From Neptunicella plasticusilytica (GTDB taxonomy: Bacteria > Pseudomonadota > Gammaproteobacteria > Enterobacterales > Alteromonadaceae), in the NCBI RefSeq assembly GCF_047922965.1, contig NZ_CP150481.1:744001-808000 (forward strand): a stretch of DNA of 64,000 nucleotides. Direction: 5' to 3'. Under the pieces are notes generated by a model that did no database searches, was not told where the DNA came from, and worked only from the letters and a program-made list of their open reading frames with translations. A program made the position numbers and the translations under genes. This document shows, piece after piece, positions 7,799 through 16,608 of the stretch. Position 1 is the stretch's first letter, and the number at the start of each line of letters is the position of its first letter.

Positions 7799-9394
7799 AT
7801 GACTATTTCGGGCAAGTTATTGATCGCAGGAGAGTGGCAAGAGGGTGACGCGGGCAGTTTTCAAGCGGTGAATCCGGCCACCGGACAACCCATAGCGACA
7901 CAACACACTAAAGCCAGCGAACAGCAAGTTAGCGTAGCAGCAGAATTAGCGGGAGAGGCCTTCGCTGGCTACCGTAATACATCGCTAAAAGCGCGGGCGA
8001 CATTTCTGCATGCCTGTGCTGATCACATTATGCAACTGGGTGATGAATTATTAGACTGTATGCAACAGGAAACCGGCTACCCCCGTGGTCGTTGTGAGGG
8101 GGAGCGGGCACGCACTGTTGGTCAGTTGCGAATGCAGGCTGATTATATTGTTTCTGGTGATTATCTGGATCCACGTATTGATTCCGCCTTGCCTCAACGA
8201 CAGCCAATACCACGCCCTGATCTGCGTTATTTAAATCAGGCAATAGGGGTTGTGGCGGTGTTTGCCGTGAGCAATTTCCCGTTGGCCTATTCTAGTGCTG
8301 GTGGTGACACGGCATCGGCACTGGCAGCAGGATGTCCAGTTATTGTGAAAGGACATCCTTCGCACCCGGGTACCGGAGAATTAGTGGTTCAGGCCTTGCA
8401 ACGGGCGGCCAGAGAATGTGATATGCCGACCGGCGTGATCAGTTATATCCAGGGCGACGATAATATCGCCGGGGCGGCATTAATTAATGCACCACAAGTA
8501 AAGGCTATCGGCTTTACTGGCTCCATCAAAGGAGGAACCAGTATCGCTAAAATGGCGGCAGTTCGGCCGGAACCTATTCCGGTTTTTGCCGAAATGGGCA
8601 GCATTAATCCTGTGGTGTTACTGCCCCATGCATTGGCGGAATCGGCCACTGATATTGCTGCTGGATTCGTGGGGGCACTGACACTTGGTACCGGACAGTT
8701 TTGTGTTAATCCGGGGCTGATTGTTGCGCTAAAAAGTCCTCATCTGGATACCTTCGTTGAGGCAGTCAGTGCACAGTTGAATGGAGCTGGCGCGGGCGTG
8801 ATGCTTAATCAACGGATCTGCCAAAATTACCAACAAGGTGTAGAGCAATTTACCCAGTATTCAGGTGTTGCCGTCGCGGCCAATGGCGAGCCCGTTGCGC
8901 AAACTGAAGGGTTCTACGCCCAGACGGCATTATTCCGCACTCAGGCGTCGTATTTTCTTGCCAATCCGCAATTACATGAAGAAGTGTTTGGACCAGCATC
9001 ACTGTTGGTGGAGTGTGAAACAGTTGCTCAAATCCAACAAGTGTTACTGAGTTTGCCGGGGCAGTTAACCGGCACTGTACATGGCGCTAAAGATGAACTT
9101 GAGGAGCATTCTGCATTATTGGATCTGCTGTCAGTTAAAGTCGGCAGAATGGTGATCAACGGATTTCCAACGGGGGTCGAAGTTTGTCCCGCCATGGTTC
9201 ATGGTGGCCCTTTCCCGGCCTCTACCGATTCGCGTTTTACTGCAGTTGGGACCGCTGCCATCCATCGCTGGATCAGACCCGTCTGTTATCAAAATTTTCC
9301 GCAAACATTGTTACCAGAGGCATTAAAAGATGCCAATCCATTAGGTTTGTTACGGACTGTCAACGGTATTAAAACCCTTGATCCCATCGTTTAA
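7799..9394 (+). CDS. 2,5-dioxovalerate (alpha-ketoglutarate semialdehyde) dehydrogenase
   Basis: NAD(P)-dependent aldehyde dehydrogenase, 531 residues, of the large 2,5-dioxopentanoate dehydrogenase group. It would oxidise alpha-ketoglutarate semialdehyde to 2-oxoglutarate, the last step of the Weimberg-type pentose route and of some hexarate routes. Catalytic residues are visible: Asn159 (SNFPLAY), Lys184 (VIVKGHPS), general base Glu265 (FAEMGSINP) and nucleophile Cys302 (GQFCVNPG). I use the ATG with AGAGGA nine bases upstream; an in-frame GTG 18 bases earlier is part of that ribosome site. It is the first gene of a tight four-gene operon whose other members (IlvD/Edd dehydratase, GntP permease, FAH-type dehydratase) supply its substrate. 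Confidence 0.9.
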   Translation: MTISGKLLIAGEWQEGDAGSFQAVNPATGQPIATQHTKASEQQVSVAAELAGEAFAGYRNTSLKARATFLHACADHIMQLGDELLDCMQQETGYPRGRCEGERARTVGQLRMQADYIVSGDYLDPRIDSALPQRQPIPRPDLRYLNQAIGVVAVFAVSNFPLAYSSAGGDTASALAAGCPVIVKGHPSHPGTGELVVQALQRAARECDMPTGVISYIQGDDNIAGAALINAPQVKAIGFTGSIKGGTSIAKMAAVRPEPIPVFAEMGSINPVVLLPHALAESATDIAAGFVGALTLGTGQFCVNPGLIVALKSPHLDTFVEAVSAQLNGAGAGVMLNQRICQNYQQGVEQFTQYSGVAVAANGEPVAQTEGFYAQTALFRTQASYFLANPQLHEEVFGPASLLVECETVAQIQQVLLSLPGQLTGTVHGAKDELEEHSALLDLLSVKVGRMVINGFPTGVEVCPAMVHGGPFPASTDSRFTAVGTAAIHRWIRPVCYQNFPQTLLPEALKDANPLGLLRTVNGIKTLDPIV

Positions 9395-9410
9395 CGCCGA
9401 GGAACGCACA

Positions 9411-11129
9411 ATGACCAAGAAAAAGCTGCGCAGTCAGGAGTGGTTTGGTGGCAAAGACAAAATGGGATTCGTACATCGTTCCTGGATGCGTAATCAAGGA
9501 TACCCCGATGATATGTTTCGCGGTAGACCGGTTATCGGTATCTGTAATACCTGGTCGGAGCTAACGCCCTGTAACGGGCACCTGCGAGAATTCGCAGAGT
9601 TTGTCAAAAAAGGAGTCCTTGAGGCCGGTGGTTTTCCATTGGAATTTCCAGTGATGTCATTGGGTGAAACCATTATGCGTCCAACCACCATGTTGTTCCG
9701 TAATTTGGCCAGTATGGATGTGGAAGAATCGATTCGGGCGAATCCGTTAGATGGCGTGGTGTTGCTAACTGGTTGTGACAAAACGACACCGTCTTGCATT
9801 ATGGGAGCGTGCAGTGTGGATATCCCGACTATTTTGGTACCCGGTGGACCAATGCTCAATGGTAAGTTTCGCGGTGGGGAAATCGGTTCTGGCAGTTTTA
9901 ACTGGACCATCAAAGAAGGTCAAAAAACCGCCACGTTTAGTGACGAAGATTTGCTTGAGGCTGAAATTGGCGCCGCGCGCAGTGCCGGGCATTGCAACAC
10001 CATGGGAACTGCTTCAACCATGGCCACTATGGCTGAAGCCCTTGGATTAACCTTGCCCGGTGTGTCATCTATTCCCGCTGTGGATTCACGCAAAAAAGTC
10101 ATGACTCAGCTTGCAGGGCGCCGAATAGTGGAAATGGTGAATGAAGATTTGACCCTATCCAAAATTCTAACTCGCAAGGCTTTTGAAAATGCCATTAAGG
10201 TCAATGCTGCAGTGGGTGGTTCTACCAATTTAATTATACATTTGCAGGCCATTGCTGGCCGCATTGGCGTGCCATTACATTTAAGCGATTTTGATGAGCT
10301 CGCTAGCCACATTCCATTGCTGCTTAATTTGATGCCCTCAGGAAAATATCTAATGGAAGATTATTTTTATGCCGGTGGTATTTCAGTGGTGCTCAAAGAA
10401 ATGGCCAAGGTGTTACATCAGGATGTGCTAACAGTAAACGGCAAAACCTTTGCGGATAATTATGCTAAAGCGCCATGTTATAACCGTGATGTCATCGCCA
10501 CCTATGATCGACCCTTTCAGGAAAACGCCGGTATTGCAGTGCTGACTGGTAATCTGTGTGAAAACGGTGCGGTAATCAAGCCGTCAGCCGCCAGCAAAAG
10601 GTTAATGCAACATACCGGCCGGGCTGTGGTGTTTGAAAGTATGGAAGATTATCACGCGCGTATCGATGATCCCGATCTGGATATTGATGAAAACTGTGTG
10701 ATTGTGCTCAAAGGCGTTGGCCCTAAAGGCTATCCAGGCATGCCGGAAGTTGGCAACGTTGATCTACCGGAAAAGCTGATCTTGAAAGGGGTAAAAGACA
10801 TGGTGCGGATCTCCGACGGGCGAATGAGCGGCACCGCCTATGGCACAGTAGTGCTGCATGTATCTCCAGAATCGACAATTGGAGGAACCTTGGCTTTAGT
10901 GCAAAACGGTGATCTTATTGAATTAGATGTGCCTGCGCGCCGGTTGCAGTTGTTAGTGGCTGATGCGGAACTGGCGCAACGTCGGCAAGCGTGGCAACCG
11001 CCGGAGCCATTAGCTGAACGGGGTTATGTCAAAATTTATATTGATAACGTTGAACAAGCTGACAAAGGGGCTGATTTAGGTGTGTTGGTTGGTAAGTCAG
11101 GTAGTCAGGTAGACAGGGACTTACACTGA
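9411..11129 (+). CDS. IlvD/Edd-family pentonate (L-arabinonate/D-xylonate) dehydratase
   Basis: Fe-S sugar-acid dehydratase, 572 residues, converting a pentonate to 2-keto-3-deoxypentonate. Likely [2Fe-2S] ligands are Cys54 (LTPCNGH), Cys122 (TGCDKTTPSC) and Cys195 (AGHCNTMG), spaced as in L-arabinonate dehydratases. The C-terminal barrel contains MVRISDGRMSGTAYG, a family hallmark. The opening motif QEWFGGKDKMGFVHRSW is typical of the sugar-acid branch rather than of dihydroxyacid dehydratase for valine/isoleucine. The ATG with GAGGAA upstream is used; the frame is open further upstream into the ALDH gene. L-arabinonate and D-xylonate enzymes cannot be separated by eye. Its stop overlaps the permease start (TGATG). 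Confidence 0.9.
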   Translation: MTKKKLRSQEWFGGKDKMGFVHRSWMRNQGYPDDMFRGRPVIGICNTWSELTPCNGHLREFAEFVKKGVLEAGGFPLEFPVMSLGETIMRPTTMLFRNLASMDVEESIRANPLDGVVLLTGCDKTTPSCIMGACSVDIPTILVPGGPMLNGKFRGGEIGSGSFNWTIKEGQKTATFSDEDLLEAEIGAARSAGHCNTMGTASTMATMAEALGLTLPGVSSIPAVDSRKKVMTQLAGRRIVEMVNEDLTLSKILTRKAFENAIKVNAAVGGSTNLIIHLQAIAGRIGVPLHLSDFDELASHIPLLLNLMPSGKYLMEDYFYAGGISVVLKEMAKVLHQDVLTVNGKTFADNYAKAPCYNRDVIATYDRPFQENAGIAVLTGNLCENGAVIKPSAASKRLMQHTGRAVVFESMEDYHARIDDPDLDIDENCVIVLKGVGPKGYPGMPEVGNVDLPEKLILKGVKDMVRISDGRMSGTAYGTVVLHVSPESTIGGTLALVQNGDLIELDVPARRLQLLVADAELAQRRQAWQPPEPLAERGYVKIYIDNVEQADKGADLGVLVGKSGSQVDRDLH

Positions 11130-12451
11130 TGTTGATCCTATGGTTGATATTAAGTGTTGTGGCCATTGTGCTGTTAACGGTGCGCTGTAAGTTACATCCT
11201 TTTGTTGCTCTATTATTAGTCGCTTTAGCCTATGGTTTTTTAGCGGGAATACCCACACAACAAATAATTCAATCAGTTAATGAAGGCTTTGGTAAAACCC
11301 TTGGTGGTATTGGATTATTGATTGTCCTCGGGGTGATTATAGGGGCCTTTATGGAAAATACCGGGGCCGCCTATGCTATTGCCGAGTGGGTTTTAAAAAA
11401 GGTAGGGCGCCATCAAGTACCTCAATCAATGGGATTGATGGGGTATTTTGTTTCCATTCCAGTCTTTGCCGACAGCGGTTTTTTGCTACTGCAACCACTA
11501 AACAAGAGTTTATCTAAAAAAGCAGGACTGTCACTGGCGGGTACGGCGGTTGCTTTAGCGATGGGGCTCACCGCGTCACATACTATGGTACCACCGACTC
11601 CAGGGCCGATTGCTGCAGCGGGAATATTAGGTGCAGATTTGGGTTTGGTATTGATGTTGGGTATTCCGGTTAGTTTGTTAGCGCTGGGCGTCACGCTGGT
11701 GTTTGCAGTTAAAAGCGCCGCCAAAATCTGGATTGACCCTAATCCTGATATGGACGAACAGCAACTGCTCAAACTACAACAAAGTGCGCCCGGGGTCGGA
11801 TTGGCCAGTTTGCCGGTGATTGTGCCCATTGTATTGATACTCAGCCGGTCGTTATTGAATGCCTTGCAGTGGCAGGGGATGGTTGTTGATATTGTGATGT
11901 TTGTTGGCGAGCCCTTTATTGCGTTGCTGGTTGGGGTATTTTTGTCACTGCTCCTCCCCCAAAAACTGCATACCGAGATGCTGTCAACGGAAGGTTGGAT
12001 AGGTAAGGCCTTGTCCAGTTCGGCATCGATCATCTTAATTACCGGCGCAGGGGGCATTTTTGGCAAAATGCTACAAAATTCCGGGATCGCCCAGTTATTA
12101 GGTGATCTGCTCAGTGATGTCAATCTAGGGATATTTTTACCCTTTTTACTCGCCGCTGCGATAAAAAGCGCGCAAGGTTCCTCAACCGTCGCGCTGATCA
12201 CTACCGCGTCAATTATGCTGCCGTTGGCAGAAACCCTGGGATTTTCATCTGAACTACAAAAAGCCATGTTAGTGATTGCCATTGGCGCTGGGTCGGCGGT
12301 TATTTCACATGCCAATGACAGCTTTTTTTGGGTGGTAACGCAAATGTCAGGCATGGATGTAAAGCAGGGATATCGCTTGCACAGTCTAGGAACCTTGATA
12401 CTGGGCTCCAGTGCTGTGCTCTTTTTGTTCATTATCGACTTGGTATTTTAA
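11129..12451 (+). CDS. GntP-family sugar-acid permease
   Basis: Inner-membrane proton symporter of the gluconate permease family, 440 residues with about 12 hydrophobic segments. Family hallmarks include the GGIGLLIVLGVIIGAFMENTG region and the conserved ADSGFLLLQPLNKSL and SHTMVPPTPGPIAA motifs. It starts one base inside the dehydratase stop codon, so it is translationally coupled. In this operon it most likely imports the aldonic acid (arabinonate, xylonate or a relative) that the dehydratase uses. That fits the absence of a sugar dehydrogenase and lactonase: the cell seems to take up the acid ready made, or makes it elsewhere. Confidence 0.92.
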   Translation: MLILWLILSVVAIVLLTVRCKLHPFVALLLVALAYGFLAGIPTQQIIQSVNEGFGKTLGGIGLLIVLGVIIGAFMENTGAAYAIAEWVLKKVGRHQVPQSMGLMGYFVSIPVFADSGFLLLQPLNKSLSKKAGLSLAGTAVALAMGLTASHTMVPPTPGPIAAAGILGADLGLVLMLGIPVSLLALGVTLVFAVKSAAKIWIDPNPDMDEQQLLKLQQSAPGVGLASLPVIVPIVLILSRSLLNALQWQGMVVDIVMFVGEPFIALLVGVFLSLLLPQKLHTEMLSTEGWIGKALSSSASIILITGAGGIFGKMLQNSGIAQLLGDLLSDVNLGIFLPFLLAAAIKSAQGSSTVALITTASIMLPLAETLGFSSELQKAMLVIAIGAGSAVISHANDSFFWVVTQMSGMDVKQGYRLHSLGTLILGSSAVLFLFIIDLVF

Positions 12452-12454
12452 ACA

Positions 12455-13294
12455 ATGAAACTATACAAAACGGCTTCGGCAAATCTATTGGAACTTGACG
12501 GGCAATATTACACCCTGCCGCAGAAAAACTGGGACACGCTAATTAATAATGACAATCTGTACCAAGATCTGCTTAGCTTGAGTCAATCGCTACACCCCAT
12601 GACAAACGCCGACACGCTGATTAATACTCAATTGCAAGCACCGGTGCAAAGTCAGGAGTTGTGGGCCAGTGGTGTAACCTATTTACGCAGTAAACAGGGG
12701 CGTCAGGAAGAAGCCAATGAAGCCGGCGGTGGTGACTTTTATGAGCGTGTGTACGAGGCTGAGCGCCCTGAATTGTTTTTTAAAGCCACCGCTAACCGTA
12801 TTTCAGCTAGCGGTGAACCTATTCGGGTGCGAGCAGATTCAACCTGGGATGTCCCGGAGCCGGAACTGGTGTTGGTGATTTCTGCCAGCGGAAAAATTAT
12901 TGGCTACAGCATTGGTAATGATGTGAGCTCCCGCTCTATTGAGGGGGAAAATCCGCTGTATTTACCACAAGCGAAAACCTACGATGGATGTGCGGCGTTA
13001 GGCCCCTGTATTTTGGTGCTAGAGAATGAGCTCGCAATGGAGACACAAATTCACTTGTCCATTGAGCGCGAGCAGCATCCTATTTTTCAGGAATCCATTG
13101 CTATCAGTCAAATTAAGCGCCAGTTTACCCAGTTAGTTGAGTTTTTGTACCGTGAATGCAGTTTCCCCCATGGGGCATTGTTAATGACGGGTACTGGCAT
13201 TGTCCCTCCTGGTGAATTTAGCTTATTACCCGGGGATGATGTACGGATTAGTATTGACGGAATCGGTACTCTACTCAATCCAGTGGCGGCTTGA
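12455..13294 (+). CDS. FAH-family 2-keto-3-deoxypentonate dehydratase
   Basis: Fumarylacetoacetate-hydrolase-fold protein, 279 residues. By analogy with XylX of the Caulobacter Weimberg pathway and the archaeal 2-keto-3-deoxy-D-arabinonate dehydratase it would turn 2-keto-3-deoxypentonate into alpha-ketoglutarate semialdehyde. The metal-binding acidic residues are visible: Glu135 and Glu137 (WDVPEPEL) and Asp156 (GYSIGNDVSSR). Three bases separate it from the permease. With the dehydratase and dehydrogenase it completes pentonate to 2-oxoglutarate without an aldolase. FAH proteins also hydrolyse C-C bonds, so the exact reaction rests on context. A palindromic terminator-like sequence lies 60 bases downstream. 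Confidence 0.85.
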   Translation: MKLYKTASANLLELDGQYYTLPQKNWDTLINNDNLYQDLLSLSQSLHPMTNADTLINTQLQAPVQSQELWASGVTYLRSKQGRQEEANEAGGGDFYERVYEAERPELFFKATANRISASGEPIRVRADSTWDVPEPELVLVISASGKIIGYSIGNDVSSRSIEGENPLYLPQAKTYDGCAALGPCILVLENELAMETQIHLSIEREQHPIFQESIAISQIKRQFTQLVEFLYRECSFPHGALLMTGTGIVPPGEFSLLPGDDVRISIDGIGTLLNPVAA

Positions 13295-13352
13295 TAATCG
13301 AGTAAAAAACCTTATACAAAGCTCAGCTTCGTTAGTGCAATGAAAAGCAATT

Positions 13353-13380
13353 CAATAAACCGGCTTAAGCCGGTTTATTG
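13353..13380. terminator. 28-bp perfect palindrome, probable terminator of pentonate operon
   Basis: Each half reads CAATAAACCGGCTT or its complement. As RNA it gives a 12-bp hairpin with a TTAA loop, a GC-rich core and U-rich 3' side (GGTTTATTG). No long T-run follows. It could equally terminate from either side or be a protein-binding palindrome. Confidence 0.6.
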
Positions 13381-13647
13381 GTGTTTGGGCGTAGCAATGA
13401 AACATGGCCCGACGGGTTTGTTTGTTATTTAAAGCCCTTGTTGTGTAAAAAAAACGAGTTGGGTTACCGGTTTTTCCTGCCGTGGCAAACTCAAGCAAAA
13501 AACACCAGACTCTGATGAATTGTCTAAGGTGATTTTCGTTCATTTCTATTCACAATAGAAATTCCGTCAGCCATGCATCGTTGATGAAATCGGCACTCTC
13601 TGACCTATATTCCACGCCCGGATTTTTACACAAATTTTACAAAGCGG

Positions 13648-13705
13648 TTGACATTATTATCATAAAAAGATAAAAAATTACAAAAATAACCTTATATTTG
13701 TAATT
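13648..13705 (+). promoter_or_regulatory. promoter and inverted repeat upstream of large TonB receptor
   Basis: TTGACA (13648-13653), 17-base spacer and TAAAAA form a reasonable sigma70 promoter. Just downstream, AATTACAAA and TTTGTAATT (13676-13684 and 13697-13705, 12 bases apart) form a perfect 9-bp inverted repeat, well placed for a repressor. No adjacent regulator is seen. The rest of this 434-base gap shows only the palindromic terminator described separately. Confidence 0.5.
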
Positions 13706-13728
13706 AATTATTCTTAAAAGGGATGGCA

Positions 13729-16446
13729 ATGTTTAGCTTTAGCAAGAAAAAAGTAGCAGTTGCAGTAAATCTGGCGCTATTGATTGGTGGGAGCGCAGCC
13801 TTCAATGTTGCTGCCGCAGATCAGCAGGATGATAAAAAAGACAAAAAAGAAGAGGGCACTGAACGTATTGAGGTGAAGGGCTTTCGCGGTTCCATGCAAA
13901 AGAGCCTCAACATCAAGCGCTTCTCAGATGTTATTGTTGATGCGGTTTCTGCTGAAGATATTGGTAAATTCCCTGATCAAACCGTTGCCGATGCCTTGCA
14001 GCGCGTTGCCGGTGTGCAGGTACAAAAGTCGGAAGGTGAAAGTGACAGGGTTAGTATCCGCGGCACAGCGCCGCATCTGAACCTGACTCTGCTAAATGGC
14101 CAGAATGTGGCTTCGGCTACCGCTAGCAGTTCCATCGTGAGCGCGTCGCGTGGTTTTAACTATTCTCTTTTACCCACCGAGCTGATTGATACACTGGAAG
14201 TACACAAATCGGCAGAAGCCAGGGTGGTTGAAGGTTCTCTGGGCGGAACGGTGATTGTCAGAACCCGTAACCCTTTTGATTCCGAAGCCAATACCATGGC
14301 GTTTTCGTTAAAAGATGTCTATCAGGAAACTACCGGAGAACATAGTCCAACCTTGTCGGGTTTTTACAGCTGGAAAGATGCTGACAGCAAGTTTGGTTTT
14401 AACATTGGTGCAGTGCTAAAAGAAACAACCACCCAGCGCGACGGTTTGAGTGCGGGCGGTTTTAATCATATTGCCGCTAATGACGAGATGACCTATTACA
14501 CCCCACGTAATTTAAATGCGTCCCGTTTTAATGCTGAAAAAGATCTGAATACGCTATCCGGCACCTTGCAGTATGCGCTGGCCGATAACATGGTACTGAC
14601 ATTCCATAATTTGTATTCCAAAGCCGACAAAGAAAACACGTCATTTGCTAACGGTGTTTGGGTAGGGGAAAACAGCTTTGCCGATTTAACCGGTACCTTG
14701 CAAGATGATGTGTTGATCTCAGGTAATTTGGCGTCTAACGATGCCGACTTGCAAAGTGATGCCAGATGGCATCATTACGGTAACTATCTGGAATCCCGTT
14801 ACACCACCACCCGCGAAGCCGGTGCCTATAAAACACGGGTTCACGATCTGAAACTGGAGTGGAGCGCGGATAAATTTACCCTAAAAGCCCAGGCCGGTGT
14901 TACCAAAGCCGATGGACAAATCTCGATACGGGCACTGGATTTTGAAGCACAATCCGATGCAACGTTTGATTTAAGCAATAACCAGATTGATTTCACCCTG
15001 TCGGATCAGACCCAACCGGAAGATTATGTCGGTGTGTATATCGCTGACAAAAACTATGTGAATGACGAGAAAGAAACCTATTTCCAGACCGATATAAACG
15101 TGCCGGTGGAATATGGCGCGTTTAACTCGATTGATTTTGGTGTGCGCTACAGCGACCACGACAAAACCTCTCTGGTGCAACTAAATGAACATTATCCGTG
15201 GTTCTCGTATAACGAGGAATACAGTGGTTCTGCCTATCTTGAGAGTTTGTATCCGGGGTTTGGGGTACAGGCGCTGGATCTCGGCGGCTGGGCTATGGAT
15301 CCGGTTAATGACTTTATGGGCGGCGGAGTACAACCTTACCTGTACGACTTTGACTTTGGCAAACTGGATAGCGCTTTTGATGAAGTGGGATTGTTGCGCA
15401 GTTACTGGCACCCATCTTATGCCCTCAGACTCAACGAAAAAGTGACCAGTGCTTATGTGCAGGCTAATTTCGATTCCGGTAAATGGCGCGGTAATGTCGG
15501 GGTGCGGGTGGCGCAAACCAAACAAAAGAGTATTGGTTTTGACATCCTTAAACCGGATGGCTGGTTCCCGGGCGACCAACTGGCAGACGCGCAATCACCG
15601 GTAACCACCGATCGTGATTACACCGATGTGCTGCCGAGTTTGAACATCTCTTATACCTTGCAAGATGACGTAATACTGCGTTTTGCTGCCGCCAGCGTTA
15701 TCGCGCGTCCGGACTATGACTTGTTGGCACACCGCAAAATATACTCGCGCACTGGCGGTATTCAGGGTAACCCTGAACTCGATCCGACCAAAGCCGATCA
15801 ATATGATCTTTCGGTAGAATACTATTTCACCGATGCATCCATTCTTTCGTTTGCCTATTTCTATAAGAATATTAAATCCTATGTGACCGAAGATATGGTC
15901 TTGGCCAATGTGTTGCTGCCGGATGACGATTCCACCAATGTGCTGGATGAAGAAGGAGTGGGTTACCACATTGAACAAATGGAATTACGCACGCCGATTA
16001 ACGGTGAAGGCGGGGTTAATCAGGGCATAGAAGTTAATCTGCAACATGATTTCGGCAACGGTTTTGGCGCCCAGGCCAACTATACCTATCAGGACGCCGA
16101 AATGGACGAGGAAGACGCGGTATTACCGAACAACTCCGAAGATACCTATAACCTTAGCGGTTATTATGAAAAAGACGGCCTGCTGGCGCGTTTGTCTTAT
16201 ACCTATCGCAGTGAGTATTTTGCCGGATTGTCGCGTGATATTGACCGTTATACCGACGCCTACGGCCAGTGGGATGCCAACTTCAGCTATAACCTGAATC
16301 AGAACATTTCACTGAGTTTACAGGTGCTGAATCTGACCGATGAAAATCAGCAATCTTTTGCCCAGTCGGAAAGTGGTACCAGGGTGCTATTGTCCGATTA
16401 CAACTATGGACGTCGTGTCTTTGCCGGGATCTCGGCCAAGTTCTAA
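13729..16446 (+). CDS. TonB-dependent receptor, carbohydrate-utilisation type
   Basis: Outer-membrane transporter, 905 residues. A signal peptide (about 1-30, ending near NVAAA) is followed by a charged linker rich in Asp and Lys and then the plug domain, with IEVKGFRGSMQKSL, IGKFPDQTVADALQRVAGVQ and VSIRGTAPHLNLTLLNGQ. These signatures are typical of the large receptor group that marine gammaproteobacteria place beside sugar operons. The barrel ends in ISAKF with the terminal Phe. Of two in-frame ATGs the second is chosen because AAGGGA lies five bases before it and touches the first. Position just after the pentonate operon suggests import of a pentose- or uronate-containing oligosaccharide; this is inference. 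A strong terminator follows. Confidence 0.93.
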   Translation: MFSFSKKKVAVAVNLALLIGGSAAFNVAAADQQDDKKDKKEEGTERIEVKGFRGSMQKSLNIKRFSDVIVDAVSAEDIGKFPDQTVADALQRVAGVQVQKSEGESDRVSIRGTAPHLNLTLLNGQNVASATASSSIVSASRGFNYSLLPTELIDTLEVHKSAEARVVEGSLGGTVIVRTRNPFDSEANTMAFSLKDVYQETTGEHSPTLSGFYSWKDADSKFGFNIGAVLKETTTQRDGLSAGGFNHIAANDEMTYYTPRNLNASRFNAEKDLNTLSGTLQYALADNMVLTFHNLYSKADKENTSFANGVWVGENSFADLTGTLQDDVLISGNLASNDADLQSDARWHHYGNYLESRYTTTREAGAYKTRVHDLKLEWSADKFTLKAQAGVTKADGQISIRALDFEAQSDATFDLSNNQIDFTLSDQTQPEDYVGVYIADKNYVNDEKETYFQTDINVPVEYGAFNSIDFGVRYSDHDKTSLVQLNEHYPWFSYNEEYSGSAYLESLYPGFGVQALDLGGWAMDPVNDFMGGGVQPYLYDFDFGKLDSAFDEVGLLRSYWHPSYALRLNEKVTSAYVQANFDSGKWRGNVGVRVAQTKQKSIGFDILKPDGWFPGDQLADAQSPVTTDRDYTDVLPSLNISYTLQDDVILRFAAASVIARPDYDLLAHRKIYSRTGGIQGNPELDPTKADQYDLSVEYYFTDASILSFAYFYKNIKSYVTEDMVLANVLLPDDDSTNVLDEEGVGYHIEQMELRTPINGEGGVNQGIEVNLQHDFGNGFGAQANYTYQDAEMDEEDAVLPNNSEDTYNLSGYYEKDGLLARLSYTYRSEYFAGLSRDIDRYTDAYGQWDANFSYNLNQNISLSLQVLNLTDENQQSFAQSESGTRVLLSDYNYGRRVFAGISAKF

Positions 16447-16476
16447 CCGGTTCATATAAAAAGAGTTGTCCTCTGG

Positions 16477-16508
16477 GGCCGGTCTGAGCCATTCAGCCGG
16501 CCTTTTTT
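16477..16508 (+). terminator. rho-independent terminator after TonB receptor
   Basis: GGCCGG pairs with CCGGCC; inside, CTGA pairs with TCAG around a GCCAT loop (one bulged T). A run of six T follows directly. Confidence 0.88.
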
Positions 16509-16608
16509 ATGTCTGAAAGGCCATTCTGCTTATAGGTGCCAAACCGTCAAATTTTGCTACTATCACAAAGCCAACTTTTATAACTATCAGTAGATTTAAG
16601 GTGCGCTA

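Noticed and set aside
11422..12432. 336-codon open frame on the minus strand, antisense to the GntP permease gene
   Set aside because: The permease frame on the plus strand is strongly supported by family motifs. The antisense product is low in recognisable pattern and has no ribosome site or neighbours; it is a codon-bias shadow.
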